From NCBI RefSeq assembly GCF_900100435.1, contig NZ_FNEX01000012.1:62001-126000 (forward strand): a stretch of DNA of 64,000 nt, written 5' to 3'. Source of the stretch: Pedobacter sp. ok626 (GTDB lineage Bacteria > Bacteroidota > Bacteroidia > Sphingobacteriales > Sphingobacteriaceae). The stretch's first letter is position 1, and every line of letters begins with the position of its first letter. The translations under genes and the position numbers were made by a program. Positions 8,480 to 16,619 of the stretch are shown piece after piece. The notes beneath the pieces are model-generated. The model ran no database searches and had not been told where the DNA came from. It worked only from the letters and a program-made list of their open reading frames with translations.

Positions 8480-9211
8480 ATGTCTCCATTTACAGCCGAA
8501 GTTATTGGCACTATGTTTCTTATTTTATTGGGCAATGGAGTCGTTGCCAACGTGGTTTTGAAAGGAACCAAAGGGAATAACGGGGGCTGGATTGTCATCA
8601 CCACCGCCTGGGCCCTTGCCGTATTTGTAGGCGTTGTTATAGCTGCCCCATACAGCGGTGCCCACCTAAACCCAGCCGTTACCATCGGCTTAGCTATTGC
8701 CGGAAAATTCAGTTGGGCTGACGCTCCGACCTATATTGCAGCACAGTTTATCGGTGCGATGCTGGGTGCCTTCCTGGTTTGGCTCTTGTTTAAAGACTTT
8801 TACGCAGGTACTGAAGACAAAGGCGCCAAACATGCCACATTCTGTACTGGCCCAGCTATCCCAAATACGGTTTCCAACCTAATCAGTGAAATCATCGGCA
8901 CTTTCGTACTGATCTTTGTCATCTTCCATTTTACAGGCGCAGAAATGGGTGTAGATAAAAATCCTATTGGACTAGGATCCATTGGTGCCCTACCTGTAAC
9001 TTTTCTTGTCTGGGTAATCGGCTTATCACTCGGTGGGACTACTGGATATGCCATTAATCCGGCAAGAGATCTTGGACCAAGGATAATGCATGCAATATTA
9101 CCAGTTGCCGGAAAAGGAGGTAACAATTGGGGATACTCATGGATCCCGGTTGTTGGACCTATAATAGGCGCGGCACTGGCTGCTGTACTTTATTTATGGA
9201 TCAAAATATAG
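8480..9211 (+). CDS. glpF: Glycerol uptake facilitator (aquaglyceroporin, MIP family)
   Basis: 243 residues with six predicted membrane helices and the two half-helices of the MIP family. Both NPA motifs are intact: AHLNPAVTIG (NPA at 64-66) and GYAINPARDLGPR (NPA at 193-195). The Asp after the second NPA-Arg (NPARD) is the hallmark of glycerol facilitators as opposed to strict water channels. It passes glycerol into the cell, where the adjacent GlpK traps it by phosphorylation. The stop is only 7 bp from the stop of the convergent LytTR gene, with no room for a terminator between them. Confidence 0.95.
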   Translation: MSPFTAEVIGTMFLILLGNGVVANVVLKGTKGNNGGWIVITTAWALAVFVGVVIAAPYSGAHLNPAVTIGLAIAGKFSWADAPTYIAAQFIGAMLGAFLVWLLFKDFYAGTEDKGAKHATFCTGPAIPNTVSNLISEIIGTFVLIFVIFHFTGAEMGVDKNPIGLGSIGALPVTFLVWVIGLSLGGTTGYAINPARDLGPRIMHAILPVAGKGGNNWGYSWIPVVGPIIGAALAAVLYLWIKI

Positions 9212-9218
9212 CGCGTAC

Positions 9219-9914
9219 TTAAAGAAACTGCATCCGATCATATAACCCTGCCCTGTAGGCATCAGACACAGGTACAATATTTTGGTTAATGACAAGCATT
9301 CCACCGTCTATTGTATCAATCTTACTTACATTGACGATAAACGAGCGGTGCACCTTAAAAAAAATACTTTTAGATAGCTTTTCTGCTACCGACTTTAATG
9401 AAGAGTGGATAGCGTAAGTATGGCCAGGGATGTTGATTTTAACATAATCTCCCCTGGCCTCCATATATAGAATATCGTTTATTTTTAATCGCCGAACTAC
9501 ATTAGACGCCCTTATAAAGACAAATTCATCTGCATTATCGGGCATAGCCAGGCTTTTTACCATCATCATCTTTCTGGCTTTTTCTACGCCCATCAAAAAA
9601 CGAGCAGGCCTAACGGGTTTTATCAAAAAATCTACCACATTAAGATCAAAGGCTTCCGCCGCATAATCCGCAGTAGATGTAGTAATGATAACCATAGGCC
9701 GCTTATCTCCCAAACTCTTCACCAACTCCAAGCCATTCATATCTGGCATTTCTATATCCAGAAACAAAATATCAATCTCTTTTTGTTGGAGTTGCATATA
9801 AGCTTCAACTGCACTAAAGCACTCCCCTACCACAGTAAGAGCAGGCTCCAGACTTATCATTTTTTTAATAATAGTTAACGCGATAAGATTGTCATCAACA
9901 ATTAAGCAGTTCAT
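9219..9914 (-). CDS. LytTR-family response regulator
   Basis: 231 residues. The receiver domain occupies about 1-120 with the acidic pair D7/D8, phosphoacceptor D53 in LFLDIEMPD, and the conserved Lys in FLIKPVRP (K99). A LytTR DNA-binding domain follows (about 133-231), with EARGDYVKI, the characteristic HRSFIVNVSKID and a C-terminal RAGLYDRM. Such regulators usually work with a membrane sensor kinase of the LytS/YehU type; no kinase gene is adjacent, so it is an orphan in this window. It faces glpF tail to tail, which does not suggest control of glpKF. Confidence 0.92.
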   Translation of the reverse strand: MNCLIVDDNLIALTIIKKMISLEPALTVVGECFSAVEAYMQLQQKEIDILFLDIEMPDMNGLELVKSLGDKRPMVIITTSTADYAAEAFDLNVVDFLIKPVRPARFLMGVEKARKMMMVKSLAMPDNADEFVFIRASNVVRRLKINDILYMEARGDYVKINIPGHTYAIHSSLKSVAEKLSKSIFFKVHRSFIVNVSKIDTIDGGMLVINQNIVPVSDAYRAGLYDRMQFL

Positions 9915-10096
9915 TTAGAATCGGGAATGATTATGATAAAAATAAGCATAAAACACAGAACACCATAGGCCTGAACAAACTGAACACAAGAAAAATGCAT
10001 TTCATCGGGCGTATCTGCCTTTCTGCCTATTCTTTATTCCAGAGGCCAAATACCTACCGTAAATTTGCTTTATAAATTAAAAAAAAGACTCTACCT

Positions 10097-10699
10097 ATGC
10101 AGACTACTAAAAAATTATTTATTGCAACTATTGCATTATTTTCTACTCAATTCGCTCAAGCACAATCTTCCACAATGAAAAATCCAGTAAGCTTTAAACT
10201 TAGCAACGGCCTGACCGTAATTGTTGCTGAGAACACGGGAACGAATAAAGTTTACTCGAGCTTTACTGTTGACAGCGACGCAGCGAATCAAAGTGGCAAA
10301 GCCGGGGCGCAAGATGTATTAAATGTGATGTTAAATCAAACAGCAAGCGAAGTTGAAACAGGTGTAAGTTTCGATGACAAAGGCGGCAATCTGGCTTCAT
10401 TAGCTACAGATTTTGACAAGGCACTTTCAGTAATGTCAGGTACTATAAAAACACCCGCTTTAAATCAATCTTCTTTTGACAAGGCAAAGCAAAATATAGT
10501 TGAACATTTGAAAGCTCAAGATCGTTACTATCCGGAAGCAGTTAATGAAACAGCCTTGCAGCAATTAACGCTGAACGACGTGCAATCCCTTTACAAGGGA
10601 ACCATTACTCCATCAAAAGCTTACCTTACCATTGCCGGTAACATTGATCCTTCTACCGCGAAAGCCCTGGCTAAAAAGGAATTCGACAAGTGGCAATAA
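10097..10699 (+). CDS. Secreted single-domain M16 peptidase-like protein lacking the zinc motif
   Basis: 200 residues with a signal peptide (MQTTKKLFIATIALFSTQFAQAQ). The mature part matches one M16 (insulinase/pitrilysin) domain. It starts with PVSFKLSNGLTVIVAENTG, typical of the first strand of M16 domains. It ends with LNDVQSLYKGTITPSKAYLTI and AGNIDPSTAKALAKKEFDKW, the typical end of that domain. The HxxEH zinc motif that should come after the first strands is absent, so it cannot be a peptidase by the usual mechanism. Normal M16 subunits are 400-700 residues; this one is a compact, in-frame form. It could be a catalytically dead subunit or a relic. No active M16 partner is in the window. 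Confidence 0.7.
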   Translation: MQTTKKLFIATIALFSTQFAQAQSSTMKNPVSFKLSNGLTVIVAENTGTNKVYSSFTVDSDAANQSGKAGAQDVLNVMLNQTASEVETGVSFDDKGGNLASLATDFDKALSVMSGTIKTPALNQSSFDKAKQNIVEHLKAQDRYYPEAVNETALQQLTLNDVQSLYKGTITPSKAYLTIAGNIDPSTAKALAKKEFDKWQ

Positions 10700-10818
10700 A
10701 CTTATCAGGAGGGGTAATGCCGCAATGCTTGCCTCCCTTTTATAATCCTAATTGCAGGAAGCTGACAGGCAGGCCTGCAACCTGCCCCGGAATGCCCCAA
10801 AAAGGCTTACAACAACAA

Positions 10819-10857
10819 AGAGCGTTTGTATCATGAAGTTCACAACACAGACGCTCT
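10819..10857. terminator. Possible terminator hairpin between the M16-like and thioredoxin genes
   Basis: Arms AGAGCGTTTGT and ACAGACGCTCT pair over 11 positions with one G-T wobble around a 17-nt loop. In the minus direction it lies about 27 bp after the thioredoxin-like stop and is followed by a T-rich TTTGTTGTTG. The loop is long and the T tract is imperfect, so efficiency is uncertain. Confidence 0.45.
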
Positions 10858-10883
10858 CTATTTACATCGTTTATTAAATGAGT

Positions 10884-12101
10884 TTACTCTCCTTTTTTCA
10901 TTTTGTCAAGCGTTGCCTGATAGTCACCCTTTTTATCAGTTGGAACTAGATTCACAGCCTTTTGTTGCATTGCAATTGCTTCGCTTTTTTTGCCCAGTTT
11001 ATAAAGAAGGTTAGCATAAGTATCTAAAATCGCAGGGTCTTTTTCCTGAGTCTCTTCAACACTGCGTTTGCTCCATGCCAATGCAGATGCAACACAATCA
11101 GGATCTTTACAGTTTTCAAAAACTGCCCATGCAAAACTGTTTAACATTTCTGCAGTTACCTCTGAACCATATTTTTTCATGTAATCTAATACTGCTGGTT
11201 GAAACTTGTCCCACTTTTTTGTACCCTGGTAAAACTGAACTCTCAGCAAATCCGTAGACTTTTTCATGTCAACCGTAGGATATTTAGCACTCGCTACCGC
11301 AATCAGCGAATCTATATTTGCAGTTGGCTTTCTTAATCCCGGATAAACGTTTTCATTAAGAATAACTTTACTCAGAACTTCATTTGCTTTTCCTTTTCCA
11401 AGTACAACATCCACTTTTTTAGGATCTTTTAGGATCACGTCAAAACCTTTGCTTTTACTGTTCTTTGTGTATTTGCTTAAGAACTCCAAATTTGCTTTTG
11501 TATACAGGTCTTTCTGCGTTGCCAGGTAAAGCGTGGCATATTTTGCAGCATTTTCATCATCATAGGCAGATTCGGCAATAGCAACCAGCTCTTTTAATCC
11601 TTCAGGAGATGGGTTAGCCGTGTCATACTTCTTTAACATGGTGTAATACTGTGTTTCAGGATTCAATGCCTTTTTCGCTTTAGCGATAAAAGCATCGGCC
11701 TCTCCACCGCCAACAATTCTGTGTACCAGCTCACCTTGTGGTGAAAAAATCAGAAATGTAGGATAAGCTCTAATTTTAAATTCCTTGTTAATCAAATCCG
11801 CATCTGCATACCAGCTTTTCACTTCTTCGTTGTCATCTTTAGTTTTGTCGAACTGCACCTTTACGTTCACAAAGTTCTTATTGAAGAAATCGCCGACTTT
11901 TTCCTGAGGAAAAATATTGCTGCTCATGTACTTACATGGGCCACACCATGTTGTGAAACAGTCTACCAAAAGGTATTTATTCTCTTTTTTTGCCTTTTCT
12001 TTTACTTGCTGCCAGGAAAGCCCATGTTCAAAATGGGTCCCTTTGTCCTGCGCTGAGCCCAGAAAGGGAATAAACAAGAGTATTAAAATTAGTTTTTTCA
12101 T
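10884..12101 (-). CDS. Periplasmic thioredoxin-family protein with long helical C-terminal domain
   Basis: 405 residues. The signal peptide is MKKLILILLFIPFLGSAQ, followed by a thioredoxin domain with WCGPC at residues 52-56, the cis-Pro segment IRAYPTFLIFSPQGE at about 109-123, and a long alpha-helical region to the end (about 150-405). The last part reads like tetratricopeptide units (for example ALAWSKRSVEETQEKDPAILDTYANLLYKLGKKSEAIAMQQKAV, split over about residues 342-385). Likely a periplasmic thiol-disulfide reductase with a protein-protein interaction domain. It is monocistronic: the spacer upstream is 388 bp and the neighbouring plus-strand gene converges on it. Confidence 0.87.
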   Translation of the reverse strand: MKKLILILLFIPFLGSAQDKGTHFEHGLSWQQVKEKAKKENKYLLVDCFTTWCGPCKYMSSNIFPQEKVGDFFNKNFVNVKVQFDKTKDDNEEVKSWYADADLINKEFKIRAYPTFLIFSPQGELVHRIVGGGEADAFIAKAKKALNPETQYYTMLKKYDTANPSPEGLKELVAIAESAYDDENAAKYATLYLATQKDLYTKANLEFLSKYTKNSKSKGFDVILKDPKKVDVVLGKGKANEVLSKVILNENVYPGLRKPTANIDSLIAVASAKYPTVDMKKSTDLLRVQFYQGTKKWDKFQPAVLDYMKKYGSEVTAEMLNSFAWAVFENCKDPDCVASALAWSKRSVEETQEKDPAILDTYANLLYKLGKKSEAIAMQQKAVNLVPTDKKGDYQATLDKMKKGE

Positions 12102-12489
12102 ATTTTTTTGATTTGTTAGTTTTTTAAATTTAACAAAATCAAAGTAAAGACTTTCTGCATACTAAAGATTTTACACAAAGAGTCTTTAATAAATGTCTGC
12201 TCGTTTAATGGCATGATTTGCAATTAAACATCAATAGAAATGCTTAAAACAACAAAAGACCAACAATGTTGGGCTTTAAATCATTCAGCGGGGAATGTGG
12301 GTCAATCCATTGGAACACTTGAAAGAACTTTTAAGAATAATAAGAGAGATCTATAAGAATAAAGACCGGAAAAACATGATGTTTTAACATAATAGAGGGC
12401 TAAAAACCCACTGTAGAGATTTACCACATATCTTATCTCTAGTAGAGAATTTTGTATGTCCTAAAACTTCAGTCCATCACCTCTAGTGA
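12102..12489. other. 388-bp spacer with a relic of the tRNA-Ser terminator and small hairpins
   Basis: No credible gene is present. It holds the promoter region of the thioredoxin-like gene (AT-rich, 12102-12200), a diverged copy of the tRNA-Ser terminator (12243-12290), and small inverted repeats. These are AAAAC/GTTTT at 12371-12385, TAGAGAT/ATCTCTA at 12414-12441, and ATCAC/GTGAT at 12476-12490 at the end of the ATPase gene. None of these is followed by a T tract. Confidence 0.6.
12243..12290. repeat. Diverged copy of the tRNA-Ser 3' flank and terminator
   Basis: Matches 14022-14069 with two differences in 48 bases (A for C in the left arm, A for T near the end). It includes the hairpin GACCAACAATGTTGGGC. 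Immediately beyond it, every second or third base still agrees with the 3' end of the tRNA-Ser gene (GCGGGGAATGTGGG against GCGGAGAGTGAGAG), then similarity stops. The two copies are direct repeats 1.78 kb apart and flank the ATPase gene. Confidence 0.85.
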
Positions 12490-13815
12490 TCAGCTAATTA
12501 GCGCGAGCAATTTCTCTGTATAATCAACCAAAAACAAGGGGATATTAATCAAGCCGTCATCTTTCTTCAGGTTCCTTAGGGAATACCTTGCCCGTATGGA
12601 TGGCTCGTAAAGCCCATTATAAATAGAAAGACTTTTACTACGTACATTCTCATCCGATTTCACCTCAATAGGGATAATTTCATTTTTCACCTGAATAATA
12701 AAGTCAACCTCTGCTTGGTTACCCGAAGTCCAGTAACGCGGTTGCACCTCAAAATTTTTGACCAGGTGCTGCAACACATAATTTTCGGTTAATGCACCCT
12801 TAAATTCTGTAAATAACCGATTACCTTCCCTAACAGCTATCGGATCAAGCAATGAAAGCCGGCGTAGCAAACCGACATCAATCAAATAAAGCTTAAATGC
12901 CGAAAGGTCATCATAAGCAGAAACAGGCAAACCAGGTTTGGTAATTTTAAAGACCCTATGTACCAAACCTGCATGCGAAAGCCAAAGCAAAGCATCTTCG
13001 TATTCTCTTGACCGGGCACCCGTTCTTACACTTTGATACAAAAATTTTTTATTATCCCGGGCGAGTTGCGAAGGGATAGACGACCATAAGTGATTAATTT
13101 TAGGCACGTCCTTACTTTCTGCGTATTTAGAAAAGTCAAGAGCATACGCATTTATTATATTTTGCAACACCTGCTGTGTTTTTCCTATGTCCTCCTGCTC
13201 CAGTAAAGTGACAACTGCTTCAGGCATTCCTCCACAAATAAAAAATTTCTTCAACTTATCTACCAATGGATTAAAAAAGATATCAGGTATGGGTTCAAGT
13301 TTATCTATACTTTCAATGTATGCAAATAGCTTTGGATCATCAGCAGATAAGAATTCAGAAAAACTGATGGGGTTCACCTGCAAAAAATCAACTTTTCCCA
13401 CTGGAAATGAATTTCCTTTTGACATGGCCACACCCAATAATGATCCTGCACTGGTCACAGCATATTCGGGCGCATTTTCATAAAAATACTTTAGCGTATT
13501 CAAAGCTTCATTACATTCCTGTATCTCATCAAATATGATTAATGTTTTTTGCGGTTCTATCGGCAAACCATGCACCAATGATAAGTTCTGCACAATGCGT
13601 TGGATATCCTTAGTATTTTCAAAAAACTGCTTTAGATCCGGCTGTTCCTCAAAATTGAAATAAGCAACATTGTCAAACTCGGTAGCACCAAAATGTTTCA
13701 ACAACCAGGTTTTACCAACCTGCCTTGCACCTTGAAGCACCAGAGGCTTGCGGTTTGCGTCTATTTTCCAGGCAGATAATTTCTTCTGTACAGTTCTTTC
13801 AATTTGCATAATCAC
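12490..13815 (-). CDS. AAA_14 / DUF4143 ATP-binding protein
   Basis: 441 residues. The AAA+ N-terminal domain has Walker A GARQVGKT (29-36) and Walker B TLIIFDEIQE (91-100). The C-terminal DUF4143 domain (about 230-400) carries a PD-(D/E)xK-like arrangement (VDFII then IPIEVKS), as is usual in this family. A likely sensor Ser is in TSAGSLLG (about 117-124). Members are widespread, often variable in copy number and found in accessory spots; their cellular role is unknown. The start ATG 13815 leaves a perfect CRP-type palindrome 14-37 bp upstream. It stands alone, between two copies of the tRNA-Ser terminator, which suggests it was acquired or moved as a unit. An alternative start at Met3 is possible. 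Confidence 0.9.
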   Translation of the reverse strand: MIMQIERTVQKKLSAWKIDANRKPLVLQGARQVGKTWLLKHFGATEFDNVAYFNFEEQPDLKQFFENTKDIQRIVQNLSLVHGLPIEPQKTLIIFDEIQECNEALNTLKYFYENAPEYAVTSAGSLLGVAMSKGNSFPVGKVDFLQVNPISFSEFLSADDPKLFAYIESIDKLEPIPDIFFNPLVDKLKKFFICGGMPEAVVTLLEQEDIGKTQQVLQNIINAYALDFSKYAESKDVPKINHLWSSIPSQLARDNKKFLYQSVRTGARSREYEDALLWLSHAGLVHRVFKITKPGLPVSAYDDLSAFKLYLIDVGLLRRLSLLDPIAVREGNRLFTEFKGALTENYVLQHLVKNFEVQPRYWTSGNQAEVDFIIQVKNEIIPIEVKSDENVRSKSLSIYNGLYEPSIRARYSLRNLKKDDGLINIPLFLVDYTEKLLALIS

Positions 13816-13828
13816 AAGTTAAGCATGA

Positions 13829-13852
13829 ATTGTGTGATAAAAATCACACAAT
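13829..13852. promoter_or_regulatory. Perfect CRP/FNR-type palindrome upstream of the ATPase gene
   Basis: Arms ATTGTGTGAT and ATCACACAAT are exact reverse complements around AAAA. Inside it the pattern TGTGA-N6-TCACA (13833-13848) equals the CRP consensus. It lies 14-37 bp before the ATG of the minus-strand ATPase gene, where it would overlap the promoter or start of the transcript, so a repressor-type effect is plausible. A further half site (TTGTGAT in the minus direction) lies beside the start codon. No T tract follows, which argues against a terminator. Confidence 0.6.
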
Positions 13853-14021
13853 CGTCATTAAACTATGTAAACCTATATAAACTTCTTCGATTTAACAACA
13901 ATTTTAAATAACAATCCCCTTTGATCGTATTTCCACAAATTAGACAAGATCTTCACAATATGAATACAATAAGAGCTGATTTATTTGTATTTAACATAAC
14001 GAGTTTAGAACTCTAAAAAAG

Positions 14022-14068
14022 CCTTAAAACAACAAAAGCCCAACAATGTTGGGCTTTAAATCATTCTG
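14022..14068 (-). terminator. Terminator of tRNA-Ser(GGA); second copy of the direct repeat
   Basis: Arms AAAGCCCAAC / GTTGGGCTTT pair perfectly around AAT. In the minus direction this is followed by TTTTGTTGTTTT. It begins a few bases after the tRNA 3' end. A diverged copy lies at 12243-12290. Confidence 0.85.
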
Positions 14069-14156
14069 CGGAGAGTGAGAGATTCGAACTCTCGATACCC
14101 TTGTGAGGTATACACACTTTCCAGGCGTGCTCCTTCGACCGCTCGGACAACTCTCC
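14069..14156 (-). tRNA. tRNA-Ser (anticodon GGA)
   Basis: 88 nt. The acceptor stem GGAGAGT pairs with ACTCTCC, with discriminator G. The D-loop has the expected AGCGGTCGAAGGA. The anticodon stem-loop is CACGC-CTGGAAA-GTGTG with anticodon GGA (reads UCC and UCU). A long variable arm (about 15 nt, serine type) and a T-arm with GTTCGAATC follow. The 3' CCA is not encoded (CAGA follows). It lies 47 bp downstream of pyk on the same strand and ends in a strong terminator. Confidence 0.97.
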
Positions 14157-14203
14157 ATTTTGCGGATTGCAAAAGTAGAAAAATTTTTGAATGCTAAGGA
14201 ATA

Positions 14204-15634
14204 TTACTCAATAACAGAAACCTTAATCATATTCGTTTTGCCTTTAGCTTCCATCGGGATAGCCGCAGTATTGATGATTACATCACCAGCTTTAATCAAC
14301 TTATTCGCTTTAAGCAAGTCATTTACATCCTGAATAGTTTCATCAGTACTTTCAAATTTATCATAGTAAAAGCCCTGAACACCCCACAATAAACTCAAGC
14401 TATTTAATAAGCTTCTGTTACTTGTGAAGATATAAGTATGTGCTTTTGGTCTGTGGCTAGAGATTTGAAACGCAGTATAACCGCTCAATGTCATCGAAAC
14501 GATACCAGCAGCATTTGTTTGCTTAGATAAGAAACAAGCTGTATCACAAACCGCATCACTTAAAAAGCTATCAGCTTTATGCTTCAAGAATTTCTCAGGG
14601 TGGAAAGGATAGTTATTTTGTTCAATATTTTGGATGATCTTCTGCATTGTTTCAATAACGATCAATGGAAACTCACCTACAGAGGTCTCACCGCTTAACA
14701 TTACAGCATCAGCACCATCCAAGACAGAGTTAGCCACATCATTCACTTCAGCACGAGTTGGCCTTGGTGTAGTGATCATACTCTCTAGCATTTGTGTAGC
14801 CACAATTACTGGTTTAGAAGCCGCACGACATTTTTGCACAATCATTTTTTGCAACAAAGGCACTTCTTCCATTGGCATTTCAACACCTAGATCACCGCGG
14901 GCAACCATAATACCGTCAGAAACAGCAATAATTTCATCAATATTAGCAATAGCTTCAGGTTTTTCAATCTTAGCAATTACACGAGCAGTTTTACCTCTTT
15001 GTTTGATGATATCTTTTAATTCTATAATATCCTCAGCGTTACGCACAAACGAAAGACCGATCCATTCTACATCGTTTTCGAGAACAAACTCTAAATTATT
15101 ACGATCTTCAGCGGTAAGAGAGGGAATAGAAACTTTAGTATTTGGCAAGTTCACTCCTTTTCTTGAAGTCAAGATTCCACCGTGAACAATCTCACACAAA
15201 ACCTCGTCAACAAGATTAGTTTCAAGAACTCTCATCTGTAATTTACCATCATCTAATAAGATGATCTCACCAGCTTTAACATCCTTTGGAAAGCTTTCAT
15301 AAGTGATATAAATGCGCTCCTCATTACCGATACATTCTTTCGTGGTAATCGTAGTGGTAGCACCATTAACCAACTGAATACCACCATCCTTAACCATACC
15401 AATCCTAATCTTAGGACCCTGTAAATCAGCTAGTATACCTACGTTATAATTATGTTTTTCATTGAGTGCGCGAATGGTGTCCAAAACTTCCTGGTGGTCT
15501 GCTTGTGAACCATGAGAAAAGTTCAAGCGGCATACATCCAGTCCCGCGTTAAACATACTATATAAAACTTCTGGTTTAGCTGAGGCTGGGCCTAATGTTG
15601 CTACGATTTTTGTTCTTGAATGAAATGGTTTCAT
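14204..15634 (-). CDS. pyk: Pyruvate kinase
   Basis: 476 residues, usual size. It converts phosphoenolpyruvate and ADP to pyruvate and ATP, the last step of glycolysis. It starts TKIVATLGPAS (residues 7-17), has the substrate-binding RLNFSHG (35-41), the active-site lysine region ARVIAKIEKPEAI and DGIMVARGDLGVEMP, and the MLSGETSVGEFP segment that binds metal and substrate. The C-terminal allosteric domain (about 350-476) is complete. The gene is preceded by the IPExxxVDY gene on the same strand (142-bp gap) and followed by the tRNA-Ser gene. Confidence 0.97.
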   Translation of the reverse strand: MKPFHSRTKIVATLGPASAKPEVLYSMFNAGLDVCRLNFSHGSQADHQEVLDTIRALNEKHNYNVGILADLQGPKIRIGMVKDGGIQLVNGATTTITTKECIGNEERIYITYESFPKDVKAGEIILLDDGKLQMRVLETNLVDEVLCEIVHGGILTSRKGVNLPNTKVSIPSLTAEDRNNLEFVLENDVEWIGLSFVRNAEDIIELKDIIKQRGKTARVIAKIEKPEAIANIDEIIAVSDGIMVARGDLGVEMPMEEVPLLQKMIVQKCRAASKPVIVATQMLESMITTPRPTRAEVNDVANSVLDGADAVMLSGETSVGEFPLIVIETMQKIIQNIEQNNYPFHPEKFLKHKADSFLSDAVCDTACFLSKQTNAAGIVSMTLSGYTAFQISSHRPKAHTYIFTSNRSLLNSLSLLWGVQGFYYDKFESTDETIQDVNDLLKANKLIKAGDVIINTAAIPMEAKGKTNMIKVSVIE

Positions 15635-15775
15635 TGAGTTATTTAAATTTATTACAGACCAACAAAACGAGCGTTTATCAACACAGAAAACCGATGCCAG
15701 TCTGATTTATTAAAGTTATCTGTTTGGTTATGTAAAATCAAATATAGTGTATTTTGTACACCTTCAATATAAAAT

Positions 15776-16195
15776 TTACATTATCAAATTTTCTTTTGAC
15801 TTCAATTTGGCAGGATCAATCTGCGCAGCAACCTGAATATCAGGCAGTTTATTAATGCCCGATATAATATAATTCAAATCTTCCTTGTCAATATACTGAT
15901 GAATAATCATAAAAAAATCAACTTTATTCATCTCTGGAATTAAAAAACCTTCGCCATTTCGGTTGTTTACAATGTAATATTCTATCTCTCCTTGCTCCAC
16001 AAAGTAATAATATTTGGAGAAAGCCAGGGGTGCTTCATCAATATTAAAATAAACTTCATGATCGTCAATCTTCTCAAACCCGAAATTTAAGCTTGTATTT
16101 ATTTTATGACAAAGTACATAATCCTTTAAAGATGCGGTAATAGCAATTAAAACAAAATCGAGGTCTAATGAAAGTTTTAAATAAGTTTTGTTCAA
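15776..16195 (-). CDS. IPExxxVDY family protein
   Basis: 139 residues. It carries the family signature as IPEMNKVDFF (residues about 97-106), with F in place of the last Y, plus a conserved N-terminal start (NKTYLKLSLDLDFVLIAITASL). No signal peptide, no cysteine cluster, no catalytic motif. The family is known only from Bacteroidota and is commonly next to pyk or fatty acid synthesis genes, as here. Function unknown. It is transcribed divergently from acpP. Confidence 0.8.
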   Translation of the reverse strand: MNKTYLKLSLDLDFVLIAITASLKDYVLCHKINTSLNFGFEKIDDHEVYFNIDEAPLAFSKYYYFVEQGEIEYYIVNNRNGEGFLIPEMNKVDFFMIIHQYIDKEDLNYIISGINKLPDIQVAAQIDPAKLKSKENLIM

Positions 16196-16291
16196 AACAG
16201 AATATTTTACGGGAATACGAAATTATAAAACTAATTTTACATTGTTAATGTTCAAAATAAAAACATTAAAATTGGGAGAGAAATAAAAACA

Positions 16292-16322
16292 TTTGAAATG
16301 TGTAATAATTTATTTTTCTTTG
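16292..16322 (+). promoter_or_regulatory. Bacteroidota-type promoter of acpP
   Basis: TTTG at 16292-16295, a 19-bp spacer, then TTTCTTTG at 16315-16322, close to the consensus -33 TTTG / -7 TAnnTTTG of Bacteroidota sigma-ABfr. It lies 33 bp before the acpP start. Confidence 0.5.
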
Positions 16323-16355
16323 CACTGAATTATTTAACCATTAAATTATAACATT

Positions 16356-16592
16356 ATGTCTGATATTGCTTCAAGAGTTAAGGCTATTATCGTTGAAAAA
16401 TTAGGTGTGGATGAAAACGAAGTTACACCAGAAGCTTCTTTCACTAACGACTTAGGTGCGGATTCTCTAGATACAGTAGAACTTATTATGGAGTTTGAAA
16501 AAGAATTCAACGTAGCAATTCCTGATGATCAGGCTGAGACTATTGGTACAGTTGGTCAAGCAATTGCTTACTTAGAGAAAAACGTTAAGTAA
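16356..16592 (+). CDS. acpP: Acyl carrier protein
   Basis: 78 residues, acidic. The phosphopantetheine attachment serine is S37 in NDLGADSLDTVELIMEFE, and the C-terminal helix TIGTVGQAIAYLEKNV is typical. It carries growing acyl chains in type II fatty acid synthesis. The next gene, fabF, follows after 27 bp in the same direction, and rnc after that, the classic acpP-fabF-rnc arrangement. Confidence 0.98.
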   Translation: MSDIASRVKAIIVEKLGVDENEVTPEASFTNDLGADSLDTVELIMEFEKEFNVAIPDDQAETIGTVGQAIAYLEKNVK

Positions 16593-16619
16593 AATACGGT
16601 TTCCGTATAATCCGTATAA

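Noticed and set aside
14634..15185. Plus-strand frame of 183 residues inside pyk
   Set aside because: Shadow of the conserved pyruvate kinase; composition (Ser/Thr/Ile-rich) is unlike a gene.
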